Shown here in pieces: positions 1-6,641 of a DNA stretch of 42,402 nt. A program made the translations under genes and the position numbers. The DNA is taken from positions 1-42,402 of the forward strand of contig DATGHS010000449.1 of NCBI GenBank assembly GCA_035307785.1. Reading direction: 5' to 3'. The stretch is from DATGHS01 sp035307785. GTDB lineage: Bacteria > Planctomycetota > Planctomycetia > Gemmatales > Gemmataceae. The number at the start of each line of letters is the position of its first letter. The first letter of the stretch is position 1. Below the pieces are notes generated by a model. It did not search any database and was not told the DNA's origin. It saw only the letters and a program-made list of their open reading frames with translations.

Positions 1-153
1 CCTGCTCCCCCTCCCGCTCCCGCTCCCGCTCCAGCTCCCGCTCCCGCTCCCGCTCCTGCTCCCGCTCCCGCTCCTGCTCCCGCTCCTGCTCCAGCTCCAG
101 CTCCAGCTCCAGCTCCCGCTCCAAATCCACAAGAACCACGCCGGCAGCATCAT
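1..153 (-). CDS. Ser-X repeat protein, start present, end lost at window edge
   Basis: The ORF opens with ATGATG and reads MMLPAWFLWIW, then alternating Ser with Gly, Trp or Arg to the window edge. The underlying DNA is a six-base repeat, AGC followed by GGG, TGG or AGG. The N-terminal cassette recurs upstream and at the other window end, which supports this frame. It starts five bases after the stop of the mini-ORF upstream. If the molecule is circular it should continue into the ORF ending at 42240, but the two frames differ by one base at the junction, which could be an assembly slip in the repeat. Function unknown. The hydrophobic FLWIW start could be a short membrane-seeking segment; this is inference. 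Confidence 0.5.
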   Translation of the reverse strand, partial: MMLPAWFLWIWSGSWSWSWSWSRSGSRSGSGSRSGSGSGSWSGSGSGRGSR

Positions 154-158
154 GGCGC

Positions 159-209
159 TCACCCCGACCACGACCACGACCATAAGAACCACGCCGGCGC
201 CAGCATCAT
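159..209 (-). CDS. 16-residue mini-ORF with the MMLAPAWFLW start cassette
   Basis: A very short ORF, MMLAPAWFLWSWSWSG followed by TGA. It begins five bases after the stop of the coiled-coil gene upstream and ends five bases before the next ATGATG. Its first ten codons match the start of the Ser-X repeat ORFs, so it looks like a copy whose repeat tract contracted to two Ser-Trp units. It may be translated as part of a coupled string or may be a decayed copy. Confidence 0.4.
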   Translation of the reverse strand: MMLAPAWFLWSWSWSG

Positions 210-213
210 GCCG

Positions 214-552
214 CTACTCCTCCACCAAATCCGCATCCTCGAACTGCTGCCCATTCCGCAGCGGCGACTGCGCCGGCTCGGGCTCCGGGGCCAGCAGCCC
301 CAGGGCCGCTTCGCCATGCTTGACCACAGCCAAACTCCATGCCGGTACCGTCGATGATGCGCGTATGTGCTTTAAAGCACCTAACAGCGCCGCGGCCAGT
401 ATGTCCTGCGTGCGCAGCAGCTTGCCGTGCCGGACCGCCATGTCGTTCAAGGCCTCGCGGAGGCTGGCGTTTTCGCGCTTCAGCGCTTCCGATAGCTCGA
501 CGACCTGCTTAAAAAGGTCGGGCTGATCGGCGGCAATTTCGGTCGGGTGCAT
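214..552 (-). CDS. Small coiled-coil phage protein of unknown function
   Basis: A 112-residue protein beginning MHPTEIAADQPDLF. Residues about 15-45 (QVVELSEALKRENASLREAL) form a heptad-like, leucine-zipper-type helix, followed by a second helical stretch and an acidic, proline-containing tail. The start codon overlaps the stop of the RecT-like gene as ATGA, so the two are translationally coupled. The coiled coil suggests an oligomer or adaptor that partners the recombination protein. I do not recognise a family. Confidence 0.7.
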   Translation of the reverse strand: MHPTEIAADQPDLFKQVVELSEALKRENASLREALNDMAVRHGKLLRTQDILAAALLGALKHIRASSTVPAWSLAVVKHGEAALGLLAPEPEPAQSPLRNGQQFEDADLVEE

Positions 553-1589
553 CAGGCGTTCTCCAATTCGGGCAGGCCGTCCGGTGCCGGCAACGACTCC
601 TCGACGCGATTGGCGACATCCGCGACCCAGGCGATGGCCATGTCGGCGGGTCCGCCGTTCGGTTTCTCGGCAACGAGTCGCTCGCGGCAAGCCGTGTAGG
701 CATTGCGCGCGTCGGCAGCCGATGCAAAACAGCCCTGCTCCAACGCCCAGCGGATTGCGTCCGTAGCCGTCCAGCCCTTTCGCCGCGCGAATAGCGGCAA
801 CTCCGGCGCCGGTTCGGATGGCGGTTGCGGGCTTGGCGCCGGGGCTGTCGGCTGCACCGGCTCAACTTTCACCGTCGGTTTCTCTTCTTCCGGCGCCGGC
901 TGGCCTTCCTCCTCGTCGTAGGACACGCCAGACAGCAGGCGCCACAAGTCCCGCAGCGCCCGCCGCTGGGCTTTGCCGAGTAGCGAATCGACGGCATCCT
1001 TATAGGCACTCACCAGGTAGGTGCGCCCCTTGGTGTTGTCGCGCCCGGCGATTTCGATTACCTTGCCGTCACGCTTGCACCAGCAGTACACGTGCACCTT
1101 CCACGTGTTGCCCGGTCCCTTGTCGGGAATCTCGTTGTCGTAAAACGGCGTGCAGCCGAACTCGCGTTCGATCTTCCCGGCCCAACCGTTTTTAACGACC
1201 ATCATGCGGCCGGCGATGATGTTCAGCTCGTTGTTGAAGGGGTATACGCCCTGGAAGAATCCTTCCATGAGGCAGCTGCGGACGGTTTCGAGCGCATAGC
1301 GTTCATTCGGCTTGTGCGGGTCGCAGCGGTCGGTGAGGAACCCGTCCTGCTGGTTCATCAATTCCATGAACAGGCCCATCACCTCGCCGGTGAGCAGGGC
1401 CTTGACGTTCTGGCGTGCCTGGGCGGTGACAATCGCGCGGGCCATGCGTTTGACGGACGGATCGGCGAGCTTGGCCATGTGCTCTTCGAGCACGTGCTCG
1501 ATCTGCTCGGCCGCGGCGTTCAGCTTAAGGAGGTTCGTGTCGCCGTTGACGATGGGCCTCGCGGGGTGGTTCATGCTGGGTGCGCTCAT
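552..1589 (-). CDS. RecT-like single-strand annealing protein
   Basis: A 345-residue protein. Residues about 55-220 resemble RecT-type phage annealing proteins: GFLTDRCDP, then a helix leading to the block NNELNIIAGRMMVVKNG, then a basic segment GKAQRRALRDLWRLLSG. Such proteins anneal single strands during phage recombination and replication. A Pro/Glu-rich linker (about 230-270) joins a C-terminal helical domain (about 275-345). The start MSAPSMNHP overlaps the SWIM gene stop as ATGA. No paired exonuclease gene is visible nearby. The assignment rests on the NIIAG block and on position, not on a search. Confidence 0.62.
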   Translation of the reverse strand: MSAPSMNHPARPIVNGDTNLLKLNAAAEQIEHVLEEHMAKLADPSVKRMARAIVTAQARQNVKALLTGEVMGLFMELMNQQDGFLTDRCDPHKPNERYALETVRSCLMEGFFQGVYPFNNELNIIAGRMMVVKNGWAGKIEREFGCTPFYDNEIPDKGPGNTWKVHVYCWCKRDGKVIEIAGRDNTKGRTYLVSAYKDAVDSLLGKAQRRALRDLWRLLSGVSYDEEEGQPAPEEEKPTVKVEPVQPTAPAPSPQPPSEPAPELPLFARRKGWTATDAIRWALEQGCFASAADARNAYTACRERLVAEKPNGGPADMAIAWVADVANRVEESLPAPDGLPELENA

Positions 1590-1900
1590 GGGATTGGCTC
1601 CAATGCGGGGATGGTTTCCACGGCCGGCGGAAGTTCCGGGGCCGGGTTGTCGAGTAAACCGTGCTCTCGTAGCGCGGTGATATGCTTGCAGGGCCTGCCG
1701 GCGCCGGTCTGGCGGAACACGAACGCGGGGCAATCGCAGGCGCAGGCGCCGTCCCAGGCCTGGCGGACGATGTAATCGACCTTTTCGTCTTCGTCTTCCA
1801 TGAGCTTGAACAGCCGCCAGCAGACCAGGCCGGCGCCGGGGTCCTGACGCTCGACGCGGTAACTGTTGCTGCCCAGGTGTAGCCAGAGGGAAGAGGTCAT
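1586..1900 (-). CDS. SWIM-type zinc finger protein
   Basis: A 104-residue protein carrying the SWIM signature CxC...CxH: Cys55, Cys57, then about 13 residues later Cys71 and His73 (CDCPAF ... PCKHITAL). SWIM fingers bind zinc and mediate DNA or protein contacts, often beside recombination proteins. It is the first gene of the leftward early operon and overlaps the RecT-like gene by four bases. The ATG at 1900 is preferred over an upstream TTG; the ribosome site TTGAGT is weak. A recombination accessory role is inferred from the neighbour. Confidence 0.75.
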   Translation of the reverse strand: MTSSLWLHLGSNSYRVERQDPGAGLVCWRLFKLMEDEDEKVDYIVRQAWDGACACDCPAFVFRQTGAGRPCKHITALREHGLLDNPAPELPPAVETIPALEPIP

Positions 1901-2047
1901 ACTCAAAATTCCGTTTGCGAAAAATTTCCCTACCAAGCTGGAATCCGCGCCAGCAGCGCGTTAGACTTTGAAAAGCACGGCGGGCTTCCTTGCCTCACCG
2001 TAACACCTGGTTTCCCTATCGCCCGTATCCATCGCGGGAGACCTGCC
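1901..2047. promoter_or_regulatory. Divergent intergenic region between early operon and integrase
   Basis: This stretch separates the leftward SWIM/RecT operon from the rightward integrase, so promoters for both should lie here. It contains AT-rich patches (AAAATTCCG, GAAAAATTTCCC) on the SWIM side. I cannot pick a convincing -35/-10 pair. Confidence 0.35.
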
Positions 2048-2974
2048 GTGCAGTCGATCATCATCATGCGCCAGCCCCTGCCGTCGGCAGACCCGACGGT
2101 GGGCGAAGTCATTTCCCTGTATTTGCAGTTGGAAGCAACCCCTCGGAAAGAAGCCGCTCGCAACAAGGATGCCTGGGATACCGTCCACCGCGTCTTGCGC
2201 GACTTTGACCGCGCCCATGGCACGCTTCGCATCAGCGAGTGCCGTAAGGCGCACCTGAAACTCTTCATCGAAGGCAATCCCCGGCTCAAAACCGGCTGGA
2301 GCAAGGCCGGTCAATGCGGCATTGTCCAGCGCTGTTTTAACTGGGCGGCGGATGATATGGACGTTATTCAACGCAACCCGTTCAAGGGCGTGCGCTTCGC
2401 GAAGGGAAGCGGCCGGCGCCGGCTGACCGACGAGGAATTTGCGGCCGCCTTGGCCCACGCCGGTCCCGCCCTTGCGCGTGTCCTTCGCTTTTGCCGCTAC
2501 ACCGGCTGCCGCCCGGCCGAAATGTCCGGCGCCAGATGGAGCGACTTGCGTAGCGAGCCGGGGGCCTGCTGGCTGGAGCTCGCACAGCACAAGACGGTCG
2601 AAAAGACCGGCAAGCCGCGATTGATCCCGTTGCCACGCATTGCCGTGGAAATCATCGTGGAAATCACACCGAATGAAGGGCAGGAATTCATTTTCCTGAA
2701 CCGGCGAGGCAGGCCATGGCGCAAGAATGCGCTGTGCATGGCCTGGGCGAAGGTCCGTAAGCTGGCCGGACTTCCGGCTGATGCCTTCCTGTACGGCACC
2801 CGCCATTCGCACGTTTCGGGCGGAATCGAGAACGGGGTGCCGCTCGCGGACATGGCGAAGCTCGAAAACCACACCGATCCGAAGATGACCGCCCACTACG
2901 ACCATTCGCGGCCCGACATGCAGGCACTGTGCCGCCTGGCCGAGCAGGCCGTCGCCAATTTGAAGGCCGGGTAG
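2048..2974 (+). CDS. int: Tyrosine recombinase / phage integrase
   Basis: A 308-residue site-specific recombinase. Residues about 15-110 form the core-binding helical domain and 120-305 the catalytic domain. Catalytic residues are readable: Arg155 in YTGCRPAE, a beta-hairpin Lys around 182-186, Arg252-His253 in YGTRHS, His275 in LENH and nucleophile Tyr284 in TAHYDH. The usual first His of HxxR is Tyr here (YGTR), a variant I recall from other bacterial recombinases. The start is GTG at 2048 with an ATG at 2066 as alternative. A tRNA-like attachment core lies about 75 bases downstream, as expected for integration into a tRNA gene. Confidence 0.93.
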   Translation: MQSIIIMRQPLPSADPTVGEVISLYLQLEATPRKEAARNKDAWDTVHRVLRDFDRAHGTLRISECRKAHLKLFIEGNPRLKTGWSKAGQCGIVQRCFNWAADDMDVIQRNPFKGVRFAKGSGRRRLTDEEFAAALAHAGPALARVLRFCRYTGCRPAEMSGARWSDLRSEPGACWLELAQHKTVEKTGKPRLIPLPRIAVEIIVEITPNEGQEFIFLNRRGRPWRKNALCMAWAKVRKLAGLPADAFLYGTRHSHVSGGIENGVPLADMAKLENHTDPKMTAHYDHSRPDMQALCRLAEQAVANLKAG

Positions 2975-3045
2975 AGCGCGAATTAAACTAAGTTGCGATT
3001 CTAGACCAATTCGCGGCGCCGCCATTGCGCGAGCTCGTTTGGCCT

Positions 3046-3078
3046 TCGTTCGAATCCTAGTTCCCCAGCTTCGAACGA
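3046..3078 (+). other. Putative attP core matching the 3' end of tRNA-Gln
   Basis: The sequence TTCGAATCCTAG then TTCCCCAG reads as T-loop, 3' T-stem and 3' acceptor strand plus discriminator G of a tRNA. An acceptor ending ...CCCCA followed by G fits tRNA-Gln (5' strand TGGGG..). The 5' half of the T-stem is not matched, so this is only a 3' fragment, the usual form of an attP core. A perfect 9-bp inverted repeat (TCGTTCGAA / TTCGAACGA) brackets it. Integrase lies just upstream. Confidence 0.6.
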
Positions 3079-3115
3079 CTGACCTAGTTAAATTGCGGGT
3101 TTGGGAACGCATAGC

Positions 3116-3316
3116 TTAGCCTCGCTTGACCTGCTTCGCCCGCCGTTCGTTCTCCGCCAGCAGTAGCGTCACCTGCCGCCCGCTGGCGCATGAGATGATC
3201 GCGGAGCCAAGGCTGATGCCGATCCAGGCCCAGACGTCGCCGTAGCCGCCCAGCAGGGCAGCCATGCCGAGCAGCGAAAGGGCGAGGCCAAAGGCGAGGA
3301 GAAGGATGGTTTTCAC
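3116..3316 (-). CDS. Small two-helix membrane protein in lysogeny module
   Basis: A 66-residue protein with two hydrophobic segments (about 3-22 and 28-45) and a basic tail (ENERRAKQVKRG). It starts with GTG, preceded by AGGAG at good spacing. It faces the regulator gene across the operator region, so it may be controlled by that regulator and expressed from the prophage. Small membrane proteins in this position sometimes act in superinfection exclusion, but nothing in the sequence proves that. Confidence 0.65.
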   Translation of the reverse strand: MKTILLLAFGLALSLLGMAALLGGYGDVWAWIGISLGSAIISCASGRQVTLLLAENERRAKQVKRG

Positions 3317-3346
3317 GACTGGCTCCTGATTAGAACAGCGCCGGAG

Positions 3347-3359
3347 TTACCAGCGGTAA
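3347..3359. promoter_or_regulatory. Palindromic operator-like site O1
   Basis: TTACCAGCGGTAA is a perfect five-base palindrome (TTACC/GGTAA) around a three-base centre, lying between the divergent membrane-protein and regulator genes. A second related copy lies 33 bases away. This is a typical arrangement for a Cro/CI-type repressor dimer site. Confidence 0.6.
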
Positions 3360-3379
3360 GACAATACTAAAAAGAGGGC

Positions 3380-3392
3380 TTACCAGTGTCAA
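3380..3392. promoter_or_regulatory. Related operator-like site O2
   Basis: TTACCAGTGTCAA matches O1 at 10 of 13 positions, with a degenerate second half. Centre-to-centre distance to O1 is 33 bases, about three helical turns, which would put bound dimers on one face of the DNA. An AT-rich -10-like run (AATACTAAAA) lies between the sites. Confidence 0.5.
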
Positions 3393-3445
3393 GGTCATCT
3401 GCTAAAAATAATCCAGATTTTCCATCACTGACGAAAAGGCGAAAC

Positions 3446-3652
3446 ATGAGCCCGGACGAAATCAAGGAGCTGCTTGAACTGAAGGGCTGGAACCAGGCGG
3501 AGCTCGCCCGCCGCATGGACACAACCGAGGCCAGCGTGAGCCGTTGGCTTCTGCCGGCATCCGATCCGCGCTCGCGAAGCCCGCTGGGGCCGGCCCGCGT
3601 GCTGTTGCGCGAATGGCTCGAAAGGGCGCGACGGCATCCGCAGCCCGTCTGA
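3446..3652 (+). CDS. Cro/CI-type helix-turn-helix regulator
   Basis: A 68-residue protein starting MSPDEIKELLELKGWNQ. The XRE-type helix-turn-helix is clear: GWNQAELARRMDTTEASVSRWL, with recognition helix TTEASVSRW. Such small proteins act as phage Cro-like or repressor proteins. The likely targets are the two TTACC palindromes just upstream. ATG at 3446 with AAAAGG upstream gives the most typical N-terminus. A GTG at 3386, behind AGAGGG, would add 20 residues but would place the start inside O2. No separate large CI-type repressor with a peptidase domain is seen. Confidence 0.8.
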   Translation: MSPDEIKELLELKGWNQAELARRMDTTEASVSRWLLPASDPRSRSPLGPARVLLREWLERARRHPQPV

Positions 3653-3729
3653 TTCTGCCGCGCCCCCGGCGCGGCTGCAATGTCGGTAGCGAAAAAATCT
3701 CGCCCATTTCCCTCGCGTGAGTTTCCCGG

Positions 3730-4437
3730 ATGCGCTCATTAATTCTTCTCTTGGCTGCGGCCAACATGGCCGCGACTGCCCTGGCCGATCCGCCCGAAAC
3801 GAAGACTGAAAAGAAGACGCCGAACCGGTGGGTCGATATGCTTTGGGTCGGGCAATGTGAAGTCGGCGATATTGGCCCCATCATCTCCGATCCCGCTGAT
3901 GGCTTTCGCCGGCCTTACAAAATCTACGAGGTGACCGGGCCGAAGCAGGTCGTAATTCGCACGCCAAAAGGCGACGGCGGTTACGTCATTTTCGTGATCG
4001 AGGGTCTAGATACGGCCGAGATGGTGACCGGCCGGGAAATTGACCTGCATCGTCAGATCTTCAAGGTGACGCGGATCGGGAAGCGCGGCAGCGAGACGGC
4101 GCCGGTGCTGGAGCCGGAAAGCAAGGAGGAGCGCGAGAAGCGCGAAGCCCACGAAAAGCGCATGGCCGAAGTCGCGGCTAAAGAAAAAGCCCGGGTTAAA
4201 GAACTCGCCGAGATTAAGGCAAAAGAAGAAGCGGAGGCCAAAGTCAAGAAGGCGGCGGAAACCAAGCGCGCCAACGAGCTCAAAGACTCCAAGGTTCTGC
4301 TCGACCTGGCCAAAGATTTCACCGGCGCCGGCAAGCCTGACAAGGCCATTGAGCGCCTGAAAAAGATCGTGAAGGATTACCCAGACACCCCGGCCGCGAA
4401 GGAAGCGGCGGAGCTGCTGAAGAAGCTGGAGAAGTGA
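3730..4437 (+). CDS. Secreted planctomycete-type coiled-coil protein
   Basis: A 235-residue exported protein. Residues 1-20 form a signal peptide (MRSLILLLAAANMAATALA). A folded region (about 30-120) is followed by a long Lys/Glu/Ala coiled coil (125-195) and a C-terminal TPR-like helical pair, GKPDKAIERLKKIVKDYPD then TPAAKEAAELLKKLEK. I recall this C-terminal block as frequent in planctomycete secreted proteins. It probably acts outside the inner membrane. Its plus-strand position beside the lysogeny genes suggests a host-derived accessory gene, expressed independently of the lytic operons. Confidence 0.72.
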   Translation: MRSLILLLAAANMAATALADPPETKTEKKTPNRWVDMLWVGQCEVGDIGPIISDPADGFRRPYKIYEVTGPKQVVIRTPKGDGGYVIFVIEGLDTAEMVTGREIDLHRQIFKVTRIGKRGSETAPVLEPESKEEREKREAHEKRMAEVAAKEKARVKELAEIKAKEEAEAKVKKAAETKRANELKDSKVLLDLAKDFTGAGKPDKAIERLKKIVKDYPDTPAAKEAAELLKKLEK

Positions 4438-4466
4438 CCGTCAGATTTTCGAAAGGGCGTGAGTAA

Positions 4467-4769
4467 ATGTTTGTGGCGACAGTGATGCAACCGATCCCGG
4501 TACTCGAAATATTTCTTGGACGGTCCCGAACTGGTCCCAAGAAGTGGGTGGTGATTTTAGGAAGCATGGCTCATGGTGGCGAGGAAATTGGTTATTTCGG
4601 CACGAAGCGAGAGGCCGAAGCGCATGCGCGCTGGTCGGCGCGAATTCTCCAAAAGCGCAAGATTTTCTCGCTTGCGATAAAGGCGAAAGAGGCGCTGTCA
4701 GTGTTGACGGCGGAAATGAACCCGGCCGCAAAGGAAGCCGGCGAATTGCTGGAGAAGCTGGAGAAGTGA
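4467..4769 (+). CDS. Hypothetical protein sharing a C-terminal tail with its neighbour
   Basis: A 100-residue protein with no signal peptide. Residues about 26-60 (KKWVVILGSM...GYFGTKREAEAHARW) look like a small alpha/beta domain. The last 17 residues (MNPAAKEAGELLEKLEK) repeat the end of the upstream secreted protein, and the DNA is also similar there, which points to local duplication. It starts about 30 bases after that gene, behind AAAGGG, and its stop overlaps the next start. Function unknown. Confidence 0.6.
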   Translation: MFVATVMQPIPVLEIFLGRSRTGPKKWVVILGSMAHGGEEIGYFGTKREAEAHARWSARILQKRKIFSLAIKAKEALSVLTAEMNPAAKEAGELLEKLEK

Positions 4770-4960
4770 TGGGCAATCTGCATCGACCGGCTGGATTCCA
4801 CATCAGCCAAGAGGAAATGCGGCTCGGCCCGTTCATTTGTGTTTGCGGCGAGCCGGTCGAAGGCGCCAGGAGCATGGGCCGCGGCATTTGTTCCGCATGC
4901 TGCCTGGATTGGATTTGGGACGACTACAACGACACCTTCTGCGCCACCTTATTGGAATGA
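4769..4960 (+). CDS. Small zinc-ribbon-like protein
   Basis: A 63-residue protein whose ATG shares a base with the preceding stop (TGATG), indicating translational coupling. Two cysteine pairs (FICVCGEP and CSACCLDW) look like a small zinc knuckle. The C-terminus is acidic and aromatic (WIWDDYND). It ends tail-to-tail with the minus-strand gene that follows, overlapping it by 37 bases. Function unknown. Confidence 0.6.
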   Translation: MGNLHRPAGFHISQEEMRLGPFICVCGEPVEGARSMGRGICSACCLDWIWDDYNDTFCATLLE

Positions 4961-5385
4961 ACGGAACTTGCCGGAATACCTTGTCGGGCCGAAGGAGAAA
5001 CTGAGAGCTTAGGCGTTACCCATCCCAACAAGAGACGCTCCAAATTCCGAAGCGCCGAACCAAGAGGCGCCCCGCCTTCCAATGTGAAGCAATTATTCGC
5101 GCGTTCTCGGCCGAATTCCCACAACGCGTTGGCTCGCGCGTGCAAAATGACTCCCTCATCTAGCCAGGTTCTCTCTACTTCGGGGTCGAATGCTACCTTC
5201 CCCGCAAAGACGGCGCGGCCCCATTCGCGAACCTTCTCACAAAACTCAACGCAAAGTTGCGCATAGTGCCGAAGCGTATCGTCCAGCCTGGCGCACTCCA
5301 TGCCCTCGCCATTGTCGCATTGGTCCATGCGGACATTCAGTTCGGCGGCGAATTTGCGCACGTCGGCCAGATCAAACGTTGTCAT
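4924..5385 (-). CDS. Monocistronic accessory protein of unknown function
   Basis: A 153-residue, mostly helical, soluble protein (MTTFDLADVRKFAAELNVRM ...). It has a very strong ribosome site, AAAGGAGG five bases before ATG, and its own sigma70-like promoter about 100 bases upstream. That combination on a single gene at the late-operon end is typical of a moron expressed from the prophage. The last 37 bases overlap the convergent plus-strand gene. I do not recognise the family. Confidence 0.75.
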   Translation of the reverse strand: MTTFDLADVRKFAAELNVRMDQCDNGEGMECARLDDTLRHYAQLCVEFCEKVREWGRAVFAGKVAFDPEVERTWLDEGVILHARANALWEFGRERANNCFTLEGGAPLGSALRNLERLLLGWVTPKLSVSPSARQGIPASSVHSNKVAQKVSL

Positions 5386-5480
5386 CGCCGCCTCCTTTCA
5401 ATGGCAGTAGATCATGAAGTGTTATCGGCAAATTTCCAGTTTTTTCCAAGTGGAATCGCCGTGGGACTATTAGATTACTT

Positions 5481-5509
5481 AGTATATCGTTTCTCGACAA
5501 GCCAATCAA
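5481..5509 (-). promoter_or_regulatory. Sigma70-like promoter for the accessory gene
   Basis: On the minus strand TTGATT and TATACT are separated by exactly 17 bases (4 of 6 and 5 of 6 matches to consensus), in an AT-rich island. It lies about 95 bases upstream of the start at 5385 and overlaps the stop codon of the type IIG fragment. Confidence 0.6.
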
Positions 5510-6024
5510 TCGGCGCCCGCCGGCGCCGAAATCGGCATTCGCGGCGGGGCCATTCGCCAAATGAGCGCGATTTCGTCGGGGGTCAGACCGTAGGCGGCGT
5601 TGACAAGATCGGAAACTTGGCGCTCCAGTTGCCGGGCTTCGGCGGCCAGCGTTTGCAGCGGGGCCACGGTGCGGGCGTGTTCCTCTCTCAGCCTGCCGAG
5701 CCCGGCCACGGTCAACCCTTTTGCCTTGCCGCGGGCCTTCTTCACTTCGGCAATCAGCGTATCAGTGTCGAGGGCCGGCACGTCTTGCAACTTCTGGCTT
5801 GGCTTCTCCACGGCGAATTCCACGCGCAGCCAGTCGAGGAACCGGCGCCGGCCTTCGCTCTGCTTGCCCGTAATTTCGAGCAATCGGGCAACGGCCGCCT
5901 CAGTCGATCGGCGCGTTTTGTCGCTCGGTTTGGCAACTGGAATCGCTTCCATCAGGAAGGCTACTGGCGAAACGGCTTCATCCTTCATGTGCGGCAAGTA
6001 GCGATAATTGTGCCACCAAAGCAA
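5506..6024 (-). CDS. C-terminal fragment of a type IIG (Eco57I-like) restriction-modification enzyme
   Basis: A 172-residue ORF that matches only the end of large Eco57I-like methylase/restriction proteins. Seen are LLWWHNYRYLPHMKDEAVSP, FLMEAIPVA, a helical region and the terminal block YGLTPDEIALIW then RMAPPRMPI. The same frame upstream of the TTG start reads LLNSP, the usual lead-in to this segment, but stops at 6094 beside a virion gene. The methylase and nuclease domains are therefore absent. It could be a relic or a captured fragment that interferes with a host enzyme. Target recognition lies near the C-terminus in these proteins, but any such role is speculation. Confidence 0.68.
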   Translation of the reverse strand: MLWWHNYRYLPHMKDEAVSPVAFLMEAIPVAKPSDKTRRSTEAAVARLLEITGKQSEGRRRFLDWLRVEFAVEKPSQKLQDVPALDTDTLIAEVKKARGKAKGLTVAGLGRLREEHARTVAPLQTLAAEARQLERQVSDLVNAAYGLTPDEIALIWRMAPPRMPISAPAGAD

Positions 6025-6093
6025 CGGTGAATTCAGCAGTCGATGGCGACAAAGGAAATGAGGTTCAGCCAGAAGTCGGCGATGTGCATCGGC

Positions 6094-6390
6094 CTAACCC
6101 ACCACCGGGTAATTCACCCAGCGCGCGATTTCCGCGCCATTGCTCAACACGATCAGCCATTTCGTCGCCCCGACCTTCGTCAAAGCCACGGCGGTGATCC
6201 GGATTTGCACCTTCGTTCCGTTCACCGTGGCGCTGCCGCTGTTGGCGATGCTCAGGCCGGGATCCGTGCTCGTGATTGTGCCGGAGACGACGGTTAACCC
6301 CGAGCCGGCAGCCAGCTCGGGAAATTGGGCGAAGTCCCAGGTGGCATCCCGCATATCACCGATCACCATTTCGCGGATGGGAATAAACAT
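6094..6390 (-). CDS. Small beta-rich virion-associated protein
   Basis: A 98-residue protein with alternating hydrophobic strands (LTVVSGTITSTDPGLSIANS ... ITAVALTKVGATKWLIVLS), suggesting a beta-sandwich. It is near the end of the late operon, after the lectin-like and fibre-like genes, so a tail-tip or fibre accessory role is likely. It starts ten bases after the stop of the previous gene. No specific family recognised. Confidence 0.6.
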   Translation of the reverse strand: MFIPIREMVIGDMRDATWDFAQFPELAAGSGLTVVSGTITSTDPGLSIANSGSATVNGTKVQIRITAVALTKVGATKWLIVLSNGAEIARWVNYPVVG

Positions 6391-6399
6391 GGCTCGCTC

Positions 6400-6579
6400 T
6401 CAATCGACTGGCATTTCGCCCCCAAGATCATTGCCAGGCATCGTGCCGCCAAAATCCACTTCCGTGAAGGCTCCGCCCATCAAGTTCGCCGGCATCAGTT
6501 CGACCGGGGCCAGATTGTCGAACGGCACGCCCGTCGGCCCGGCCTGGAGGTTCAACAGGAAGAGGAACGTCGGATTCAT
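6400..6579 (-). CDS. 59-residue late-operon peptide
   Basis: A short protein starting MNPTFLFLLNLQAG with a Met/Gly/Asp-rich tail (MPANLMGG ... GGTMPGNDLGGEMPVD). Its ATG overlaps the preceding mini-gene stop as ATGA. The composition is unlike a globular enzyme. It is probably a structural or assembly peptide. Confidence comes from the coupling on both sides. Confidence 0.5.
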   Translation of the reverse strand: MNPTFLFLLNLQAGPTGVPFDNLAPVELMPANLMGGAFTEVDFGGTMPGNDLGGEMPVD

Positions 6580-6641
6580 GCGCCGCAGCCCCCGCCCATG
6601 CCGAGATTCTGCTGGATCAGGAGCAAGAAGCCTGCGATCAT
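6576..6641 (-). CDS. 21-residue hydrophobic mini-gene
   Basis: A tiny ORF (MIAGFLLLIQQNLG then a Met-Gly-Cys tail) linked by ATGA overlaps both to the lectin-like gene before it and to the next gene after it. The exact coupling on both sides is the main reason to call it. Function unknown. Confidence 0.42.
   Translation of the reverse strand: MIAGFLLLIQQNLGMGGGCGA

Noticed and set aside
1..125. Repeat array considered as CRISPR
   Set aside because: Units are six bases with no spacers and no cas genes.
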